NCBI RefSeq assembly: GCF_011801145.1
Contig: NZ_CP046172.1
Coordinates: 5,704,001 to 5,768,000, forward strand
Length of the DNA stretch: 64,000 nt
Source of the DNA: Nocardia arthritidis
Lineage (GTDB): Bacteria > Actinomycetota > Actinomycetes > Mycobacteriales > Mycobacteriaceae
Direction of reading: 5' to 3'
This document shows positions 17,847-26,590 of this stretch, piece by piece. A program made the position numbers and the translations under genes. The stretch's first letter is position 1. The number at the start of each line of letters is the position of its first letter. The notes under the pieces were generated by a model that made no database searches, was not told the origin of the DNA, and saw nothing but the letters and a program-made list of their open reading frames with translations.

Positions 17847-19489
17847 CGGGCAGCCAGCACGTCTATTTCGAGCGGCGCACCGCCGCTTTCGCCGCCCGAT
17901 CGCGCAGGATCTGGACCGATCCCGCGACCTGGCGCGACCTGCTCTGGACCATCGCCGACCCGGTGGTCGGCGGCGCGCTCGCGGTGTCGCCCGCCGCGCT
18001 GATCGCCTTCGGGATAGGCGCAATCGCGCTGTTGCCGTTGGTATTCGGCCCGCTCGCCGTAGCCTGCGTCGCGATCGGCTGGTTCATCGCGCCGAAAACC
18101 CTGCGCTGGCACGGCCGTTGGACCGCGCTACTGCTCGGCCCGCCGACACCGGCCGGACTGGCCCGCGGCCGCGCTTGGCGGCGCTGGTTCGGCGCGGGAC
18201 TGCTCTCGGTGTTCCGGGGCGTCGTCCTGAGCGGACTTTCGCTGATCGCGTTGCCGCTGTTGCTGATCTGCCTGCTGGCGGCGGTGTTCACCGGACCGGT
18301 GGTCGCGATGTGGGTGGTGTCCCGGGCCCGCTGGTTGCCGAATCTGTTCCGGCGGTTGGGCGGTCACTGGTCGGGCGTCGAGCTGCCCGCACCCTATCTG
18401 ACCACCCCACGGCTGCCGGAGCGGGAATCCGCGGCGCGCCAATCGACTTCGGCGTGGTGGGCCGCATTCTCCGCCGGCGGCCGCGCGCTCTGGCACGACC
18501 CGTCGACCTGGCGCGACCTGCTGTGGCTGGCCGCCCAACCGCTGGTCGGCACGCTGACGCTGCTGCCCGCCGCGCTGATCGGTTACGGAATCTGGGGTTT
18601 GGCGCTGCCCGCCCTCCAGGTGCCATTCGGCATGACGCCCTCGCCCGGCTACGGCGAACTGTTCGGCGCGGTATGGCCCGCGGTGCCCGCCGGGCTGCTG
18701 CTCGCGGCGGCCGGGCTGACCATCGCGCCGAAACTGCTACGGCTGCACGGCCGCTGGCTGACGCTGCTGCTGCGGCCGACCGGACGCGCTCGGCTGCTCA
18801 TCGAACGCGAACAGCTCACCGCGCGAGTGGAGCGGCTCACCGAGACCAGGGCCGACGCGGTCGCCCGGCTCGGCGCCGAACTGCGCCGCATCGAGCGGGA
18901 TCTGCACGACGGCGCGCAGGCCAGGCTGGTCGCGCTCGGGATGACCCTCGGCGCAGTGGAAGCGCTCATCGACCGCGATCCGGCTGCCGCGAAAAACCTT
19001 GTCGCACAGGCCAGGAACGCGTCGGTGGCGGCGCTGGCCGAACTGCGCGGGCTGGTGCGCGGCATCCATCCGCCGGTGCTGGCCGAGCGCGGTCTGGTCG
19101 ACGCGATCCGGGCGCAGGCGCTCGACTGTCCCGTGCCCGTCACGGTCGACGCGGCGCTGGACGGAACCGTCGATCCGCCGGTCGATTCGGCCGTTTACTT
19201 CGCCGTCGCCGAACTCCTGACCAATGCCGTGCGCCACGCCGACCCGCGAAATATTCGGATCACGGTGCGGCACAGCGGCGCCGTCCTGCGGGTCACCGTC
19301 GCCGACGACGGCAGCGGCGGTGCGGATCCGAACGGGGGCAGCGGACTGCGCGGGCTCGAGCGCAGGCTGGGCGGCTTCGACGGTAGGGTGGCCATCGATA
19401 GCCCGGCCGGCGGGCCGACGATGGTGACACTGGAGGTGCCGTGCGTGTTGTCCTCGCCGAGGACCTCTTCCTCCTCCGCGACGGCCTGA
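17768..19489 (+). CDS. NarL/DesK-type sensor histidine kinase (N-terminus in another frame)
   Basis: The 573-residue frame has two repeats of a membrane sensor unit (each DPxTWRDLLW, a hydrophobic pair, then APKxLRxHGRW). A coiled linker follows, then a HisKA_3 dimerisation domain with the phospho-acceptor His in RDLHDGAQ near residue 379. The HATPase domain has NAVRHA near 486 and DDGSGG near 514. The nominal TTG start has no ribosome-binding site; the likely true start is the ATG at 17571 in a different frame. It overlaps the response regulator by 49 bp. The output domains are intact, so if the shift is real the cell would lack the first repeat. Confidence 0.88.
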   Translation: MVRCADSVALPAPEPLEQDDDGFYRVTGSQHVYFERRTAAFAARSRRIWTDPATWRDLLWTIADPVVGGALAVSPAALIAFGIGAIALLPLVFGPLAVACVAIGWFIAPKTLRWHGRWTALLLGPPTPAGLARGRAWRRWFGAGLLSVFRGVVLSGLSLIALPLLLICLLAAVFTGPVVAMWVVSRARWLPNLFRRLGGHWSGVELPAPYLTTPRLPERESAARQSTSAWWAAFSAGGRALWHDPSTWRDLLWLAAQPLVGTLTLLPAALIGYGIWGLALPALQVPFGMTPSPGYGELFGAVWPAVPAGLLLAAAGLTIAPKLLRLHGRWLTLLLRPTGRARLLIEREQLTARVERLTETRADAVARLGAELRRIERDLHDGAQARLVALGMTLGAVEALIDRDPAAAKNLVAQARNASVAALAELRGLVRGIHPPVLAERGLVDAIRAQALDCPVPVTVDAALDGTVDPPVDSAVYFAVAELLTNAVRHADPRNIRITVRHSGAVLRVTVADDGSGGADPNGGSGLRGLERRLGGFDGRVAIDSPAGGPTMVTLEVPCVLSSPRTSSSSATA

Positions 19490-20091
19490 CCCATCTGCTC
19501 ACCGCGCACGGCTTCGAGATCGCGGCGGCCGTCGCCACCGGGCCGGAGTTGCAGCACGCCCTGCGCACCGCGAATCCGGATGTTGCCGTCGTCGACGTGC
19601 GGCTGCCGCCGACATTCACCGACGAGGGGCTGCAGGCCGCGCTGCAAGCCAGGCGGGAGCGGCCGGGCCTGCCGGTGCTGGTGCTCTCGCAGCATGTCGA
19701 GCAGCTCTATGCCAGGGAGCTGCTGGCCGACGGCACCGGCGGCATCGGCTATCTGCTCAAGGATCGGGTTTTCGACGCCGACCAGTTCGTCGACGCGGTG
19801 CGCCGGGTCGCCGCGGGCGGCACCGCGATGGATCCCGAGGTGATCGCGAAACTCCTTGCCAGCACGGCGCGTAACGAACCACTCGCCGCGCTGACGCCGC
19901 GCGAGCGCGAGGTGCTCGCGCTGATGGCCGAGGGCTGTTCCAATGCCGCGATCGCAGGCCGGTTATACGTCAGCGAGGGCGCGGTCGGCAAACACATAGC
20001 CAACATATTCGGCAAGCTCGGCATCGGGCAGTCCGACGAGACCAACCGCAGGGTGCTCGCCGTCCTGGCCTACTTGAACGGCACCGATTAG
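19441..20091 (+). CDS. NarL/LuxR-type response regulator
   Basis: This 216-residue regulator has a receiver domain (acidic pair E7/D8, phospho-acceptor D52 in VVDVRLPP, conserved Lys in YLLKD) and a C-terminal LuxR helix-turn-helix (about 145-210, LTPREREVLALMAEG then AIAGRLYVSEGAVGKHIANIF). The GTG start at 19441 has GGAGG five bases upstream, inside the kinase gene, so the pair is translationally coupled. It is the cognate partner of the kinase. Targets are unknown. Confidence 0.95.
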   Translation: MRVVLAEDLFLLRDGLTHLLTAHGFEIAAAVATGPELQHALRTANPDVAVVDVRLPPTFTDEGLQAALQARRERPGLPVLVLSQHVEQLYARELLADGTGGIGYLLKDRVFDADQFVDAVRRVAAGGTAMDPEVIAKLLASTARNEPLAALTPREREVLALMAEGCSNAAIAGRLYVSEGAVGKHIANIFGKLGIGQSDETNRRVLAVLAYLNGTD

Positions 20092-20092
20092 G

Positions 20093-20111
20093 TTAGGTTC
20101 GAAATACCTTC
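20093..20111. promoter_or_regulatory. IdeR/DtxR-like box upstream of the VIT1/CCC1 gene
   Basis: TTAGGTTCGAAATACCTTC matches the 19-bp IdeR/DtxR consensus at about 12 positions, including both AGGT and ACCT half-sites at the correct 7-bp spacing. It begins just after the response regulator stop, about 80 bp before a metal-transporter start. Iron- or manganese-dependent control of that gene is the inference. A CTCAC-TTCG-GTGAG stem-loop follows at 20128-20141 and may end the upstream transcript. Confidence 0.4.
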
Positions 20112-20189
20112 CTATGCAACGCATTACCTCACTTCGGTGAGCCTTTCATTGCTGGCGATGCGCTGGACACTTCGTTACTTTCTAGGTTT

Positions 20190-20930
20190 ATGAGCGCAGA
20201 CCTGACCGCGATCACACGGCAAGCCGAAGCGATCCATCCCAACGAACCGCATGCGACGGGTCTCGCGACACGGCTCAACTGGCTGCGCGCGGCGGTGCTC
20301 GGTGCCAACGACGGCATCGTTTCCGTCGCGGGCATCGTGGTGGGTGTGGCCGCGGCCACCACCGCCCGCGGCCCGATCCTGACCGCGGGCGTCGCGGGGC
20401 TGGTGGCGGGCGCGGTATCGATGGCGCTCGGCGAATACGTGTCGGTCAGCACTCAGCGCGACAGCGAGCGCGCCCTGCTCGCCACCGAATGCCGCGAGCT
20501 ACGCGAGCAGCCCGAGGCGGAGCTGGCCGAGCTGGCCGCCATCTACCAGGCCAAGGGGCTGTCCGCCGAAACCGCGCGCCTGGTCGCCGAGGAGCTCACC
20601 GAGCACGACGCCTTCGCCGCGCATGCCGAGGCCGAACTCGGCATCGATCCCGACGAGCTCACCAACCCCTGGCATGCCGCGATCTCCTCGGCGCTCTCCT
20701 TCACCCTCGGCGCGCTGCTGCCGCTGCTGGCAATCGTGTTGCCGCCCACCGGGTTCCGCATTCCGATCGCCGTCGCGGCGGTACTGGTCGCGCTGCTGCT
20801 CACCGGCAGCCTCGGCGCACGGCTGGGTGGCGCGCCGGTGCTGCGGGCCACCGTGCGGGTCACCCTCGGCGGCGCGGCCGCGATGGCCGTCACCTATTTC
20901 GTCGGGCATTTGGTGGGGATCGCGCTCTGA
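20190..20930 (+). CDS. VIT1/CCC1-family metal transporter
   Basis: This 246-residue protein shows the VIT1/CCC1 pattern: NWLRAAVLGANDGIVSVAGIVVGVA in helix 1, GAVSMALGEYVSVSTQRDSE at the end of helix 2, an acidic cytoplasmic domain rich in Glu (about 95-150) that binds metal in the family, then three C-terminal membrane helices. Family members move iron or manganese out of the cytosol. The start ATG at 20190 has only a weak AGG upstream. An IdeR-like box upstream fits a metal-homeostasis role. Confidence 0.92.
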   Translation: MSADLTAITRQAEAIHPNEPHATGLATRLNWLRAAVLGANDGIVSVAGIVVGVAAATTARGPILTAGVAGLVAGAVSMALGEYVSVSTQRDSERALLATECRELREQPEAELAELAAIYQAKGLSAETARLVAEELTEHDAFAAHAEAELGIDPDELTNPWHAAISSALSFTLGALLPLLAIVLPPTGFRIPIAVAAVLVALLLTGSLGARLGGAPVLRATVRVTLGGAAAMAVTYFVGHLVGIAL

Positions 20931-20942
20931 TCACCGGCTAAC

Positions 20943-21362
20943 GTGGCCGGGGTGGACGCCGAAGCAGCCCGTACCCGCTTGGCCGCCGCCCGGGTGGCCC
21001 GGCTGGCCACCGCATCGGCCGACGGGGTGCCGCATCTGGTCCCGATCGTGTTCGCAGTACGCGGCGAGCGGCTGTACTTCGCGGTCGACCATAAGCCGAA
21101 ACGCGGTACCGACCTGCGCAGACTGCGAAATATCGCGGCGAATCCGGCGGTATCGGTACTGGCCGACGAATACAGCGACGACTGGCGGCGGCTGTGGTGG
21201 GTCCGCGCCGACGGCAGCGCAACGATCCTCGTCGACGACGTCCTACGAACCGAGGCACTGGACCTGCTCGCGGCAAAATACGAGCAATATCGCGCGGAGG
21301 TGCCGCAGGGCCCCGTCGTCGCGGTGACGATCCACCGGATCACGGGCTGGTCGTTCACGTAG
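20943..21362 (+). CDS. PPOX-class F420-dependent oxidoreductase family (TIGR03668-like)
   Basis: This 139-residue protein has the split-barrel flavin/F420-binding fold: RLAAARVARLATASADGVPHLVPIVFAV, then VDHKPKRGTDLRRLRNIAANPAVSVLAD, and a C-terminal ITGWSF. Small family members bind F420 or FMN and reduce diverse substrates. The GTG start lies 12 bp after the transporter stop, so the two may be cotranscribed. No substrate can be assigned. Confidence 0.9.
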   Translation: MAGVDAEAARTRLAAARVARLATASADGVPHLVPIVFAVRGERLYFAVDHKPKRGTDLRRLRNIAANPAVSVLADEYSDDWRRLWWVRADGSATILVDDVLRTEALDLLAAKYEQYRAEVPQGPVVAVTIHRITGWSFT

Positions 21363-21425
21363 CCATCATCGGTCGTTCGCCGATCGCTGGCGCCAATGTC
21401 GCTGCCGCACTACAGTCTTGGCCCG

Positions 21426-21983
21426 ATGAATACGACCACGCGTACCACCCTAGCCGCCGTGATCGCCACCGCCGGACTCGCGCTGCCCGCCCAACAGGCG
21501 CAGGCCGCCGAGCCGCTGCCCAGCAAGGCGCAGTGGTTGGCCGACGTCGCCGCGGTCATGCGGGACGGCAAACCGTATCTCGACGAGCGCGGCGCCGGAG
21601 GCGGTAACAAACTCGCCATCGTCCTGGATATCGACAATACGGCGCTGCAGTCACACTACGATCCGGGCAAGGCGACGCCGCCCGTGCTCGAATTCGCCCG
21701 CTACGCAAAGTCTCTCGGGTTCAGTGTGCTCTTCGCCTCCTATCGGCCGGAGGCCGAATCCGCCCGGTACGCGGTGCGCACGGCCGGCTATCCGGTCGAC
21801 GACATGTGCGTGCGCGCACCGGCCGATTCCGGCAAGGCGGCGACCAAGCAGCGCTGCCGCCGCCAGTACACCGACGCGGGTTACACGATCACCGCGAACG
21901 TCGGCAACCGCGACACCGACTTCGTCGGCGGCGACTACGAAAAGGCTTTCAAACTCCCGGATTACGACAATCAGCTGTCCTGA
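21426..21983 (+). CDS. Secreted HAD-superfamily acid phosphatase-like protein
   Basis: This 185-residue protein starts with a signal peptide (about residues 1-28, cleavage near AQAAEP). HAD motif I reads VLDIDNTAL, so the nucleophile is the first Asp. A Ser/Thr-type motif II is near LFASYRP, and a later GNRDTDF gives the acidic motif. It resembles class B/secreted acid phosphatases of actinobacteria. It acts outside the membrane, probably scavenging phosphate from small organic esters. It is preceded by about 60 bp without features. Confidence 0.85.
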   Translation: MNTTTRTTLAAVIATAGLALPAQQAQAAEPLPSKAQWLADVAAVMRDGKPYLDERGAGGGNKLAIVLDIDNTALQSHYDPGKATPPVLEFARYAKSLGFSVLFASYRPEAESARYAVRTAGYPVDDMCVRAPADSGKAATKQRCRRQYTDAGYTITANVGNRDTDFVGGDYEKAFKLPDYDNQLS

Positions 21984-22098
21984 GTTCGGCCGCGACTCGC
22001 CGGATGACACGCCGGGGGACAGCTAACTCTCACGGTTCGACAGCTAATTGGCATCCCCCTCTCGAGATACTCACAGACTGCTGACGATCAAATAAGGT

Positions 22099-23067
22099 AT
22101 GAGTTCGTATGTTCGGCGAAATCGGCCGCCCACGGCGCGATTTCGGGTGCGGCCGATGGTGGTGGGTGCGATCGCGGCGGGTGCCGCGACCGCGATGGTG
22201 ATCGGGGTTCCGACGGCTATGGCGCAGGGGCATCGCCCGGCGGGTGCGGTCGCACAGCGCGCCGTAACGGTTCCTTCGGCCGTTCCGGTCGCCGCCGACG
22301 CGGTGTCGGCGGCGACCTCGGTAGCCCCTGACGCGCTCGGGCAGCAGATCGCGGCGGCGATCACCGCCGCGTCACCGAACACCCAGGTGGGTGTCGACGT
22401 GGTGAATCTGGAGACGGGCGCCTCGCTCGCCGGGCTCAATGTGGACCAGCAGTTCTACACCGCGTCGGTGGTCAAGCTCCTCATCGCCATCGACGCGCTG
22501 AAAAGCCAAGGGTGGCAGCCGGATCCGGATACCGCATCGCAGCTGCGGCAGATGCTCGCGGCCAGCGACGACGATATCGCCGACGAACTGTGGGATGCCA
22601 ACGGCGCGGACGATATCGTGCACCGGATGATCGATCTGATGGGCCTGACCGGAACCCAGGCGCCCGACGACGATACGCAGTGGGGTGAAACACGCACCAC
22701 CCCAAGCGATGTGGTGAACATCTACCGCTACATCGCCACCTCGGTGCCGCAGCCGTCCCGCGATCTGCTGGTGGGCGCGCTCACCGGCGCCGACCAGATC
22801 GCCGCCGACGGCACCGACCAGTACTTCGGTATCCCGGACGGATTGCCGGGTACTGCCTGGGCGGTCAAACAGGGCTGGATGACGCTGGGTTCGTCCACCA
22901 CGCTGGACACCACCGGCCTCGTCGGCCCGCAGAACGACCCGCTGCGCTACGCCGTCGTCCTGATGACCACGCAGCCTGCCGACACCACCTGGGCCGCAGG
23001 CGGTTCCGCCGTCACCGCGGGAATCGACGTGCTGCGTACCATACTCGCGCTCCCGACCACCGGCTGA
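22099..23067 (+). CDS. Secreted serine hydrolase of the class A beta-lactamase fold
   Basis: This 322-residue protein has an N-terminal signal/anchor segment (about 20-45). The penicilloyl-serine transferase motifs follow: SxxK as SVVK near residue 123, SDD in place of SDN near 155, and KQG in place of KTG near 257. The altered second and third motifs make a true beta-lactamase uncertain; a peptidase or D,D-carboxypeptidase-like activity is possible. It stands alone and its tail converges with the glutamine amidotransferase gene. Confidence 0.87.
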   Translation: MSSYVRRNRPPTARFRVRPMVVGAIAAGAATAMVIGVPTAMAQGHRPAGAVAQRAVTVPSAVPVAADAVSAATSVAPDALGQQIAAAITAASPNTQVGVDVVNLETGASLAGLNVDQQFYTASVVKLLIAIDALKSQGWQPDPDTASQLRQMLAASDDDIADELWDANGADDIVHRMIDLMGLTGTQAPDDDTQWGETRTTPSDVVNIYRYIATSVPQPSRDLLVGALTGADQIAADGTDQYFGIPDGLPGTAWAVKQGWMTLGSSTTLDTTGLVGPQNDPLRYAVVLMTTQPADTTWAAGGSAVTAGIDVLRTILALPTTG

Positions 23068-23088
23068 GCCGGGCGGGCGGTGCGAGGA

Positions 23089-23952
23089 TTACTCGGCCGC
23101 CTGCGAAGCCGCGGCCCGCGGGCTCAGGTCGGCGTGCGAAAGCAGATGGCGCGGTGCGGAATCCAACACGATCCGGGATCGCACCCGCAGCTGCCCGTCG
23201 ACGTGCAGCAGTTCGCCGGGCGCCAGCTCGCGCCAGTCCGGGTTCTCGTCCATCCGTTCGCTGGCCACGATCACCGAGTGGCGCTCCGCCAGCTCGGCGC
23301 TGCGCACCCGCAGGGTCCGGCTCGCGTGGTCGAGGTGCCTGCCACCGTGGTGGCCGCCCGAATGACGTTGCAGCACATACAGGTGGTGCGTCTGCGGGTA
23401 GCGCAGCGCCCACAGGTCGGTCGGCGTGGTGAGCAGCACGTTCAACGCGTAAACCGGGATGTTGTCGGCGATCCAGCGCACCGCGTCGACCAGCCCGGCG
23501 GTGACATCGCCGCCGTTGCGATCTACCCGCTGGGTGATCAGTGCGAAGACTCGCTCCGAATCCGTCTCGCCGCCAACGAGTTTCCGGTAGTCACCCAGCT
23601 CGGCGTCGAGCGCGTCCAGCCCGTGCACCACGCCGTTGTGCGCGAAGAGGCGGCCGTGCTGTTCGAACGGATGGGTGTTACGGACGTCGAGACCGCCGGT
23701 GGAGGCGTGCCGGACGTGGGCGAGGAAAGTCGCCGACTCCCGGTAGCGGGCCTCCCGGGCGAACGCGGCGTCCTCGTACGCGGCGATCGGCTGCTTCTCC
23801 ACTCGCGCCGACCCATCGGCGCGGTAGGTGCCGAGCCCGGTGCCGTCAGGTTGCTTGTGGCTCTGCGTCTCCAGGCTGTCCGGCGCGTCCAGCAGCCAGA
23901 AGGTGGCCCGCACCCGGTGCGGTGCGGCGGACAGACCGAACAGGCGACACAT
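23089..23952 (-). CDS. Class II glutamine amidotransferase
   Basis: This 287-residue Ntn-hydrolase starts MCRLFG, so the catalytic Cys2 becomes the N-terminal nucleophile once Met is removed. The family marks VRHASTGG, NTHPFEQHGRLFAHNG and ETDSERVF follow in order. Only the glutaminase half is present, as in the YafJ/EgtC-like group that acts alone or hydrolyses gamma-glutamyl compounds. The ATG at 23952 is preceded by GGGAG seven bases away. It lies about 70 bp after the MetX-like hydrolase on the same strand. EgtC itself is possible but no other egt gene is nearby. Confidence 0.9.
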   Translation of the reverse strand: MCRLFGLSAAPHRVRATFWLLDAPDSLETQSHKQPDGTGLGTYRADGSARVEKQPIAAYEDAAFAREARYRESATFLAHVRHASTGGLDVRNTHPFEQHGRLFAHNGVVHGLDALDAELGDYRKLVGGETDSERVFALITQRVDRNGGDVTAGLVDAVRWIADNIPVYALNVLLTTPTDLWALRYPQTHHLYVLQRHSGGHHGGRHLDHASRTLRVRSAELAERHSVIVASERMDENPDWRELAPGELLHVDGQLRVRSRIVLDSAPRHLLSHADLSPRAAASQAAE

Positions 23953-24024
23953 GGACGCTCCCTTGGATTTCGGCCGCCGTGGCAGGCACAATCGCCTACC
24001 ACGGCGCGCGGTGCCGGACGCGGC

Positions 24025-25053
24025 TCAGGATAGCCCGCCGGGCTTGTCCAGCAGCTCACGCAGGCCGGTGTCGATGAAGGCGGTGTCGTCCGGGTTGCTG
24101 CCGTGTCCGGCGAAGTGCCCCCAAATACCGGGAATCACACGAAGTTCGGCATTCGTCATATGGCTCACCGCCCACGCCTCGTCCTCCGGCGGGAAGTACA
24201 GATCCTTCTCGGCGGGCAGCACGAGCGCGGTGGCCCGGATGGAGGCCAGTGCCGCCTCGGTGTCGCCGTCGAAGCCGGGCGTCCGGCCGACATCGCCGTT
24301 CTGCCAGGTCCACAGCATGGTGAGCAGGTTGTTCGGGTCGCGGCCGTCGAGGAAGAAGCCTTCCCAGAAGCCGATCAGGAAGTCCTCCAGCGACGTGTAG
24401 CCCAGCTTCTCGTATTCCCGCTCCCAGTAAAAGGCTTGGGAGAAGCCCCATCCCGCGTACACCCGGGCCATGGCGCGCAGACCGGTGGTCGGCAGGTCCC
24501 GGTACCAACCGTTCTGGAATGCGCCGTCGGCGGTCAGCGCGGCCTTGACGCCCTCCAGAAAGACCTTGTTGTGTAGGCTGGTTCGCGCCGATCCGCAGAA
24601 CGGCGCGATCCGCTCGACCATCTCCGGATGGCTCACCGCCCACTGATACGTCTGCCCCGCCCCCATCGACCATCCGGTCACCAGCGCGAGCCGCTCGATG
24701 CCGAATTTCTCGGTGACCAAACGGTATTGGGCCGCGACCTGGTCGTAGACGGTGATGTGCGGGAAGCGCGCGCGATCGTAGGGCGCGGGCGTATTGCTCG
24801 GCGAGCTCGACAGCCCGTTGCCGAGCATATTGGGCACGATGATGAAGTACCGCGCGGGATCCAGCGCCATGCCGGGGCCGATCAGCCATTCGTTATCCCA
24901 GTGCCGCCCGGAGTACCAGGTCGGGTAGACGATGGCATTGCTCTTGTCCGCGTTGAGTTCACCGTAGGTGGTGTAGGCCAGGAAGGCGTCGCGGAGCGTG
25001 GCTCCGTGCTGGGTCGTGAACGCGCCCAGATCGAATAATTGCAGGTCGGTCAT
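24025..25053 (-). CDS. Alpha/beta hydrolase, homoserine O-acetyltransferase (MetX)-like
   Basis: This 342-residue protein shows the MetX/E22-like core: PTWYSGRHWDNEW, FIIVPNMLGNGLSSSPSN, the nucleophile elbow GWSMGAG with Ser near residue 129, Asp in EKDLYF near 283 and His in GHFAGH near 313. True MetX acetylates homoserine. The divergent elbow (GWSMG) and lid mark this as one of the many related hydrolases or acyltransferases, so no methionine role is claimed. I chose the ATG at 25053, which gives the usual length; the frame remains open far upstream but without features. Confidence 0.85.
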   Translation of the reverse strand: MTDLQLFDLGAFTTQHGATLRDAFLAYTTYGELNADKSNAIVYPTWYSGRHWDNEWLIGPGMALDPARYFIIVPNMLGNGLSSSPSNTPAPYDRARFPHITVYDQVAAQYRLVTEKFGIERLALVTGWSMGAGQTYQWAVSHPEMVERIAPFCGSARTSLHNKVFLEGVKAALTADGAFQNGWYRDLPTTGLRAMARVYAGWGFSQAFYWEREYEKLGYTSLEDFLIGFWEGFFLDGRDPNNLLTMLWTWQNGDVGRTPGFDGDTEAALASIRATALVLPAEKDLYFPPEDEAWAVSHMTNAELRVIPGIWGHFAGHGSNPDDTAFIDTGLRELLDKPGGLS

Positions 25054-25231
25054 GTATCGGTCTCGCTGTTCGCTGCTGATTCGGATCGAAGCCGAAGCTT
25101 CACCGGGAAGTATTGCGGTCGAAACTATTTCTTGTGGCGGTATTCCGCTATGCCGATCGAGATCGGATGCGCCGTGCGTCACATCCACCCCTTGAATGTG
25201 ATCCGTCTTGATGCTAAACACAGTGGCACAC

Positions 25232-25259
25232 AACGCAACTAGCGTTGCATAATTTGCAA
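25232..25259. promoter_or_regulatory. Overlapping inverted repeats and -10 box upstream of the ABC/GH20 operon
   Basis: AACGC-AACTA-GCGTT (25232-25246) and TTGCA-TAATT-TGCAA (25245-25259) are both perfect 5-bp-arm palindromes that share two bases. A CATAAT -10-like box (25248-25253) lies inside the second. A repressor bound here would block transcription of the sugar-import operon starting at 25274. The regulator is not obvious in the window. Confidence 0.5.
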
Positions 25260-25273
25260 TACAGAGGAATGGT

Positions 25274-26584
25274 ATGCCGCACCGAGGTTTTCGGCCCCGC
25301 CGGGCCGGACGACAGGCGCTCGCGGCCGCCGCAGCGCTCTTCCTGTTCACCGGATGCGCTCCGGTGCAATCGAATCCGGCGGGCGCGGGCGCCGACGAAC
25401 GCACCGGCACCGTCCGGGTCTGGCTCTTCGACGAGGCCAATCGCGCTCCGAAGGAGGCGGTGCTGGCGGAGGCCGTCGCCGAATTCGTCGCCACCCGGCC
25501 CGATGTCAAGGTCGACGTGCAGTGGGTGCCGGTGGCCGGGCGCGCGGACAAGTTCTCCGGGGCCTTCATCGATCCGGCCAGCGCGCCCGATGTCGCCGAA
25601 TTCGGCAACACCGACGTCGCGGGCTACGCGGCGACAGGCGCCTTCGCCGAGCTGGGCACCGAAATCGCGGCATGGCCCGACGGTTCCGACCTCATCCCCT
25701 CGGTGCTCGACACCGCGAAGTTCGGCGGCAAGGTCTACGGGCTGCCCTGGTACACCGGCGTCCGCGCGCTCTACTACCGCACCGATATCTTCGCCGAACT
25801 GGGGCTGAAGCCACCGACCACGCTCGCCGAGCTGGCCGATACCGCGCGCCGCATCCACACCGCCAAGCCGGATATGTACGGAATCTCGGTGGGCGGCAAG
25901 TACACCTACGCGATGCTGCCGTTCCTCTGGGCCCACGGCGGCGAACTGGCCACCTACGACGGCACCATGTGGGAGGCGGGCGTGAACTCCGACCGGGCCG
26001 CCGCCGGAATCACCCAGTACACCAACCTGATCCGGCCCGATATCTGCCCGCCCGCACAGTGCGCCGATTTCACCGGGACACAGAGCGTGCAGGCCTTCGC
26101 GGGCGGTAAGGCCGCCATGACCATCGGCGGCGACTTCAACCGCAAGGCCGTCGATCAGGGCGCGGCCAAGGGCAAGTACGCGGTGATCCCGCTGCCCGGA
26201 ATCCAACCCGGTTCGGTCGCACCGGCTTTCGCGGGCGGCAACCTGCTCGGGGTGTTCCGGGCGAGTAAACACCGCGGGCTGGCCCGCGAATTCGCCGAAC
26301 TGCTCGCGAGCGCGAAATACCAGGAGAAGATGTACGTGGCGATGGGTAATCTGCCGACGCTGGCGGGCGTGCAGCACAAGCTGGTCGAACACGACCCGTT
26401 CCTCCAGCCATTCGTCGAAACGCTGCGCGCCGGAACGAAATTCGTACCGAGCACGCCCGCGTGGTCCAGGATCGACAGCCAGAACGTGCTGCCGACCGCG
26501 GTGCAGCAGATCGCCACCGGGGCCAAGGATCCCGCGGCGGCGCTCTCGGTCGCGGCCGCCGCGATGAACAAGGCATTCCGGTAG
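25274..26584 (+). CDS. ABC transporter extracellular sugar-binding lipoprotein
   Basis: This 436-residue protein begins with a lipoprotein signal peptide whose lipobox is FTGC (Cys near residue 29). A family-1 extracellular solute-binding fold follows: VRVWLFDEANRAPKEAVLAEA at the start, GLPWYTGVRALYYRTDIF in the hinge, then GGKAAMTIGGDFNRKAV. It would capture an oligosaccharide at the cell surface and pass it to the two downstream permeases. The start ATG has AGAGGA upstream. The operon with a GH20 hexosaminidase suggests N-acetylglucosamine-containing oligosaccharides. Confidence 0.95.
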   Translation: MPHRGFRPRRAGRQALAAAAALFLFTGCAPVQSNPAGAGADERTGTVRVWLFDEANRAPKEAVLAEAVAEFVATRPDVKVDVQWVPVAGRADKFSGAFIDPASAPDVAEFGNTDVAGYAATGAFAELGTEIAAWPDGSDLIPSVLDTAKFGGKVYGLPWYTGVRALYYRTDIFAELGLKPPTTLAELADTARRIHTAKPDMYGISVGGKYTYAMLPFLWAHGGELATYDGTMWEAGVNSDRAAAGITQYTNLIRPDICPPAQCADFTGTQSVQAFAGGKAAMTIGGDFNRKAVDQGAAKGKYAVIPLPGIQPGSVAPAFAGGNLLGVFRASKHRGLAREFAELLASAKYQEKMYVAMGNLPTLAGVQHKLVEHDPFLQPFVETLRAGTKFVPSTPAWSRIDSQNVLPTAVQQIATGAKDPAAALSVAAAAMNKAFR

Positions 26585-26590
26585 GCGCAC

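Noticed and set aside
23060-23072. CCGGC-TGA-GCCGG hairpin at the end of the beta-lactamase-fold gene as a terminator
   Set aside because: Short 5-bp arms including the stop codon and no T-run; common by chance at this GC content.
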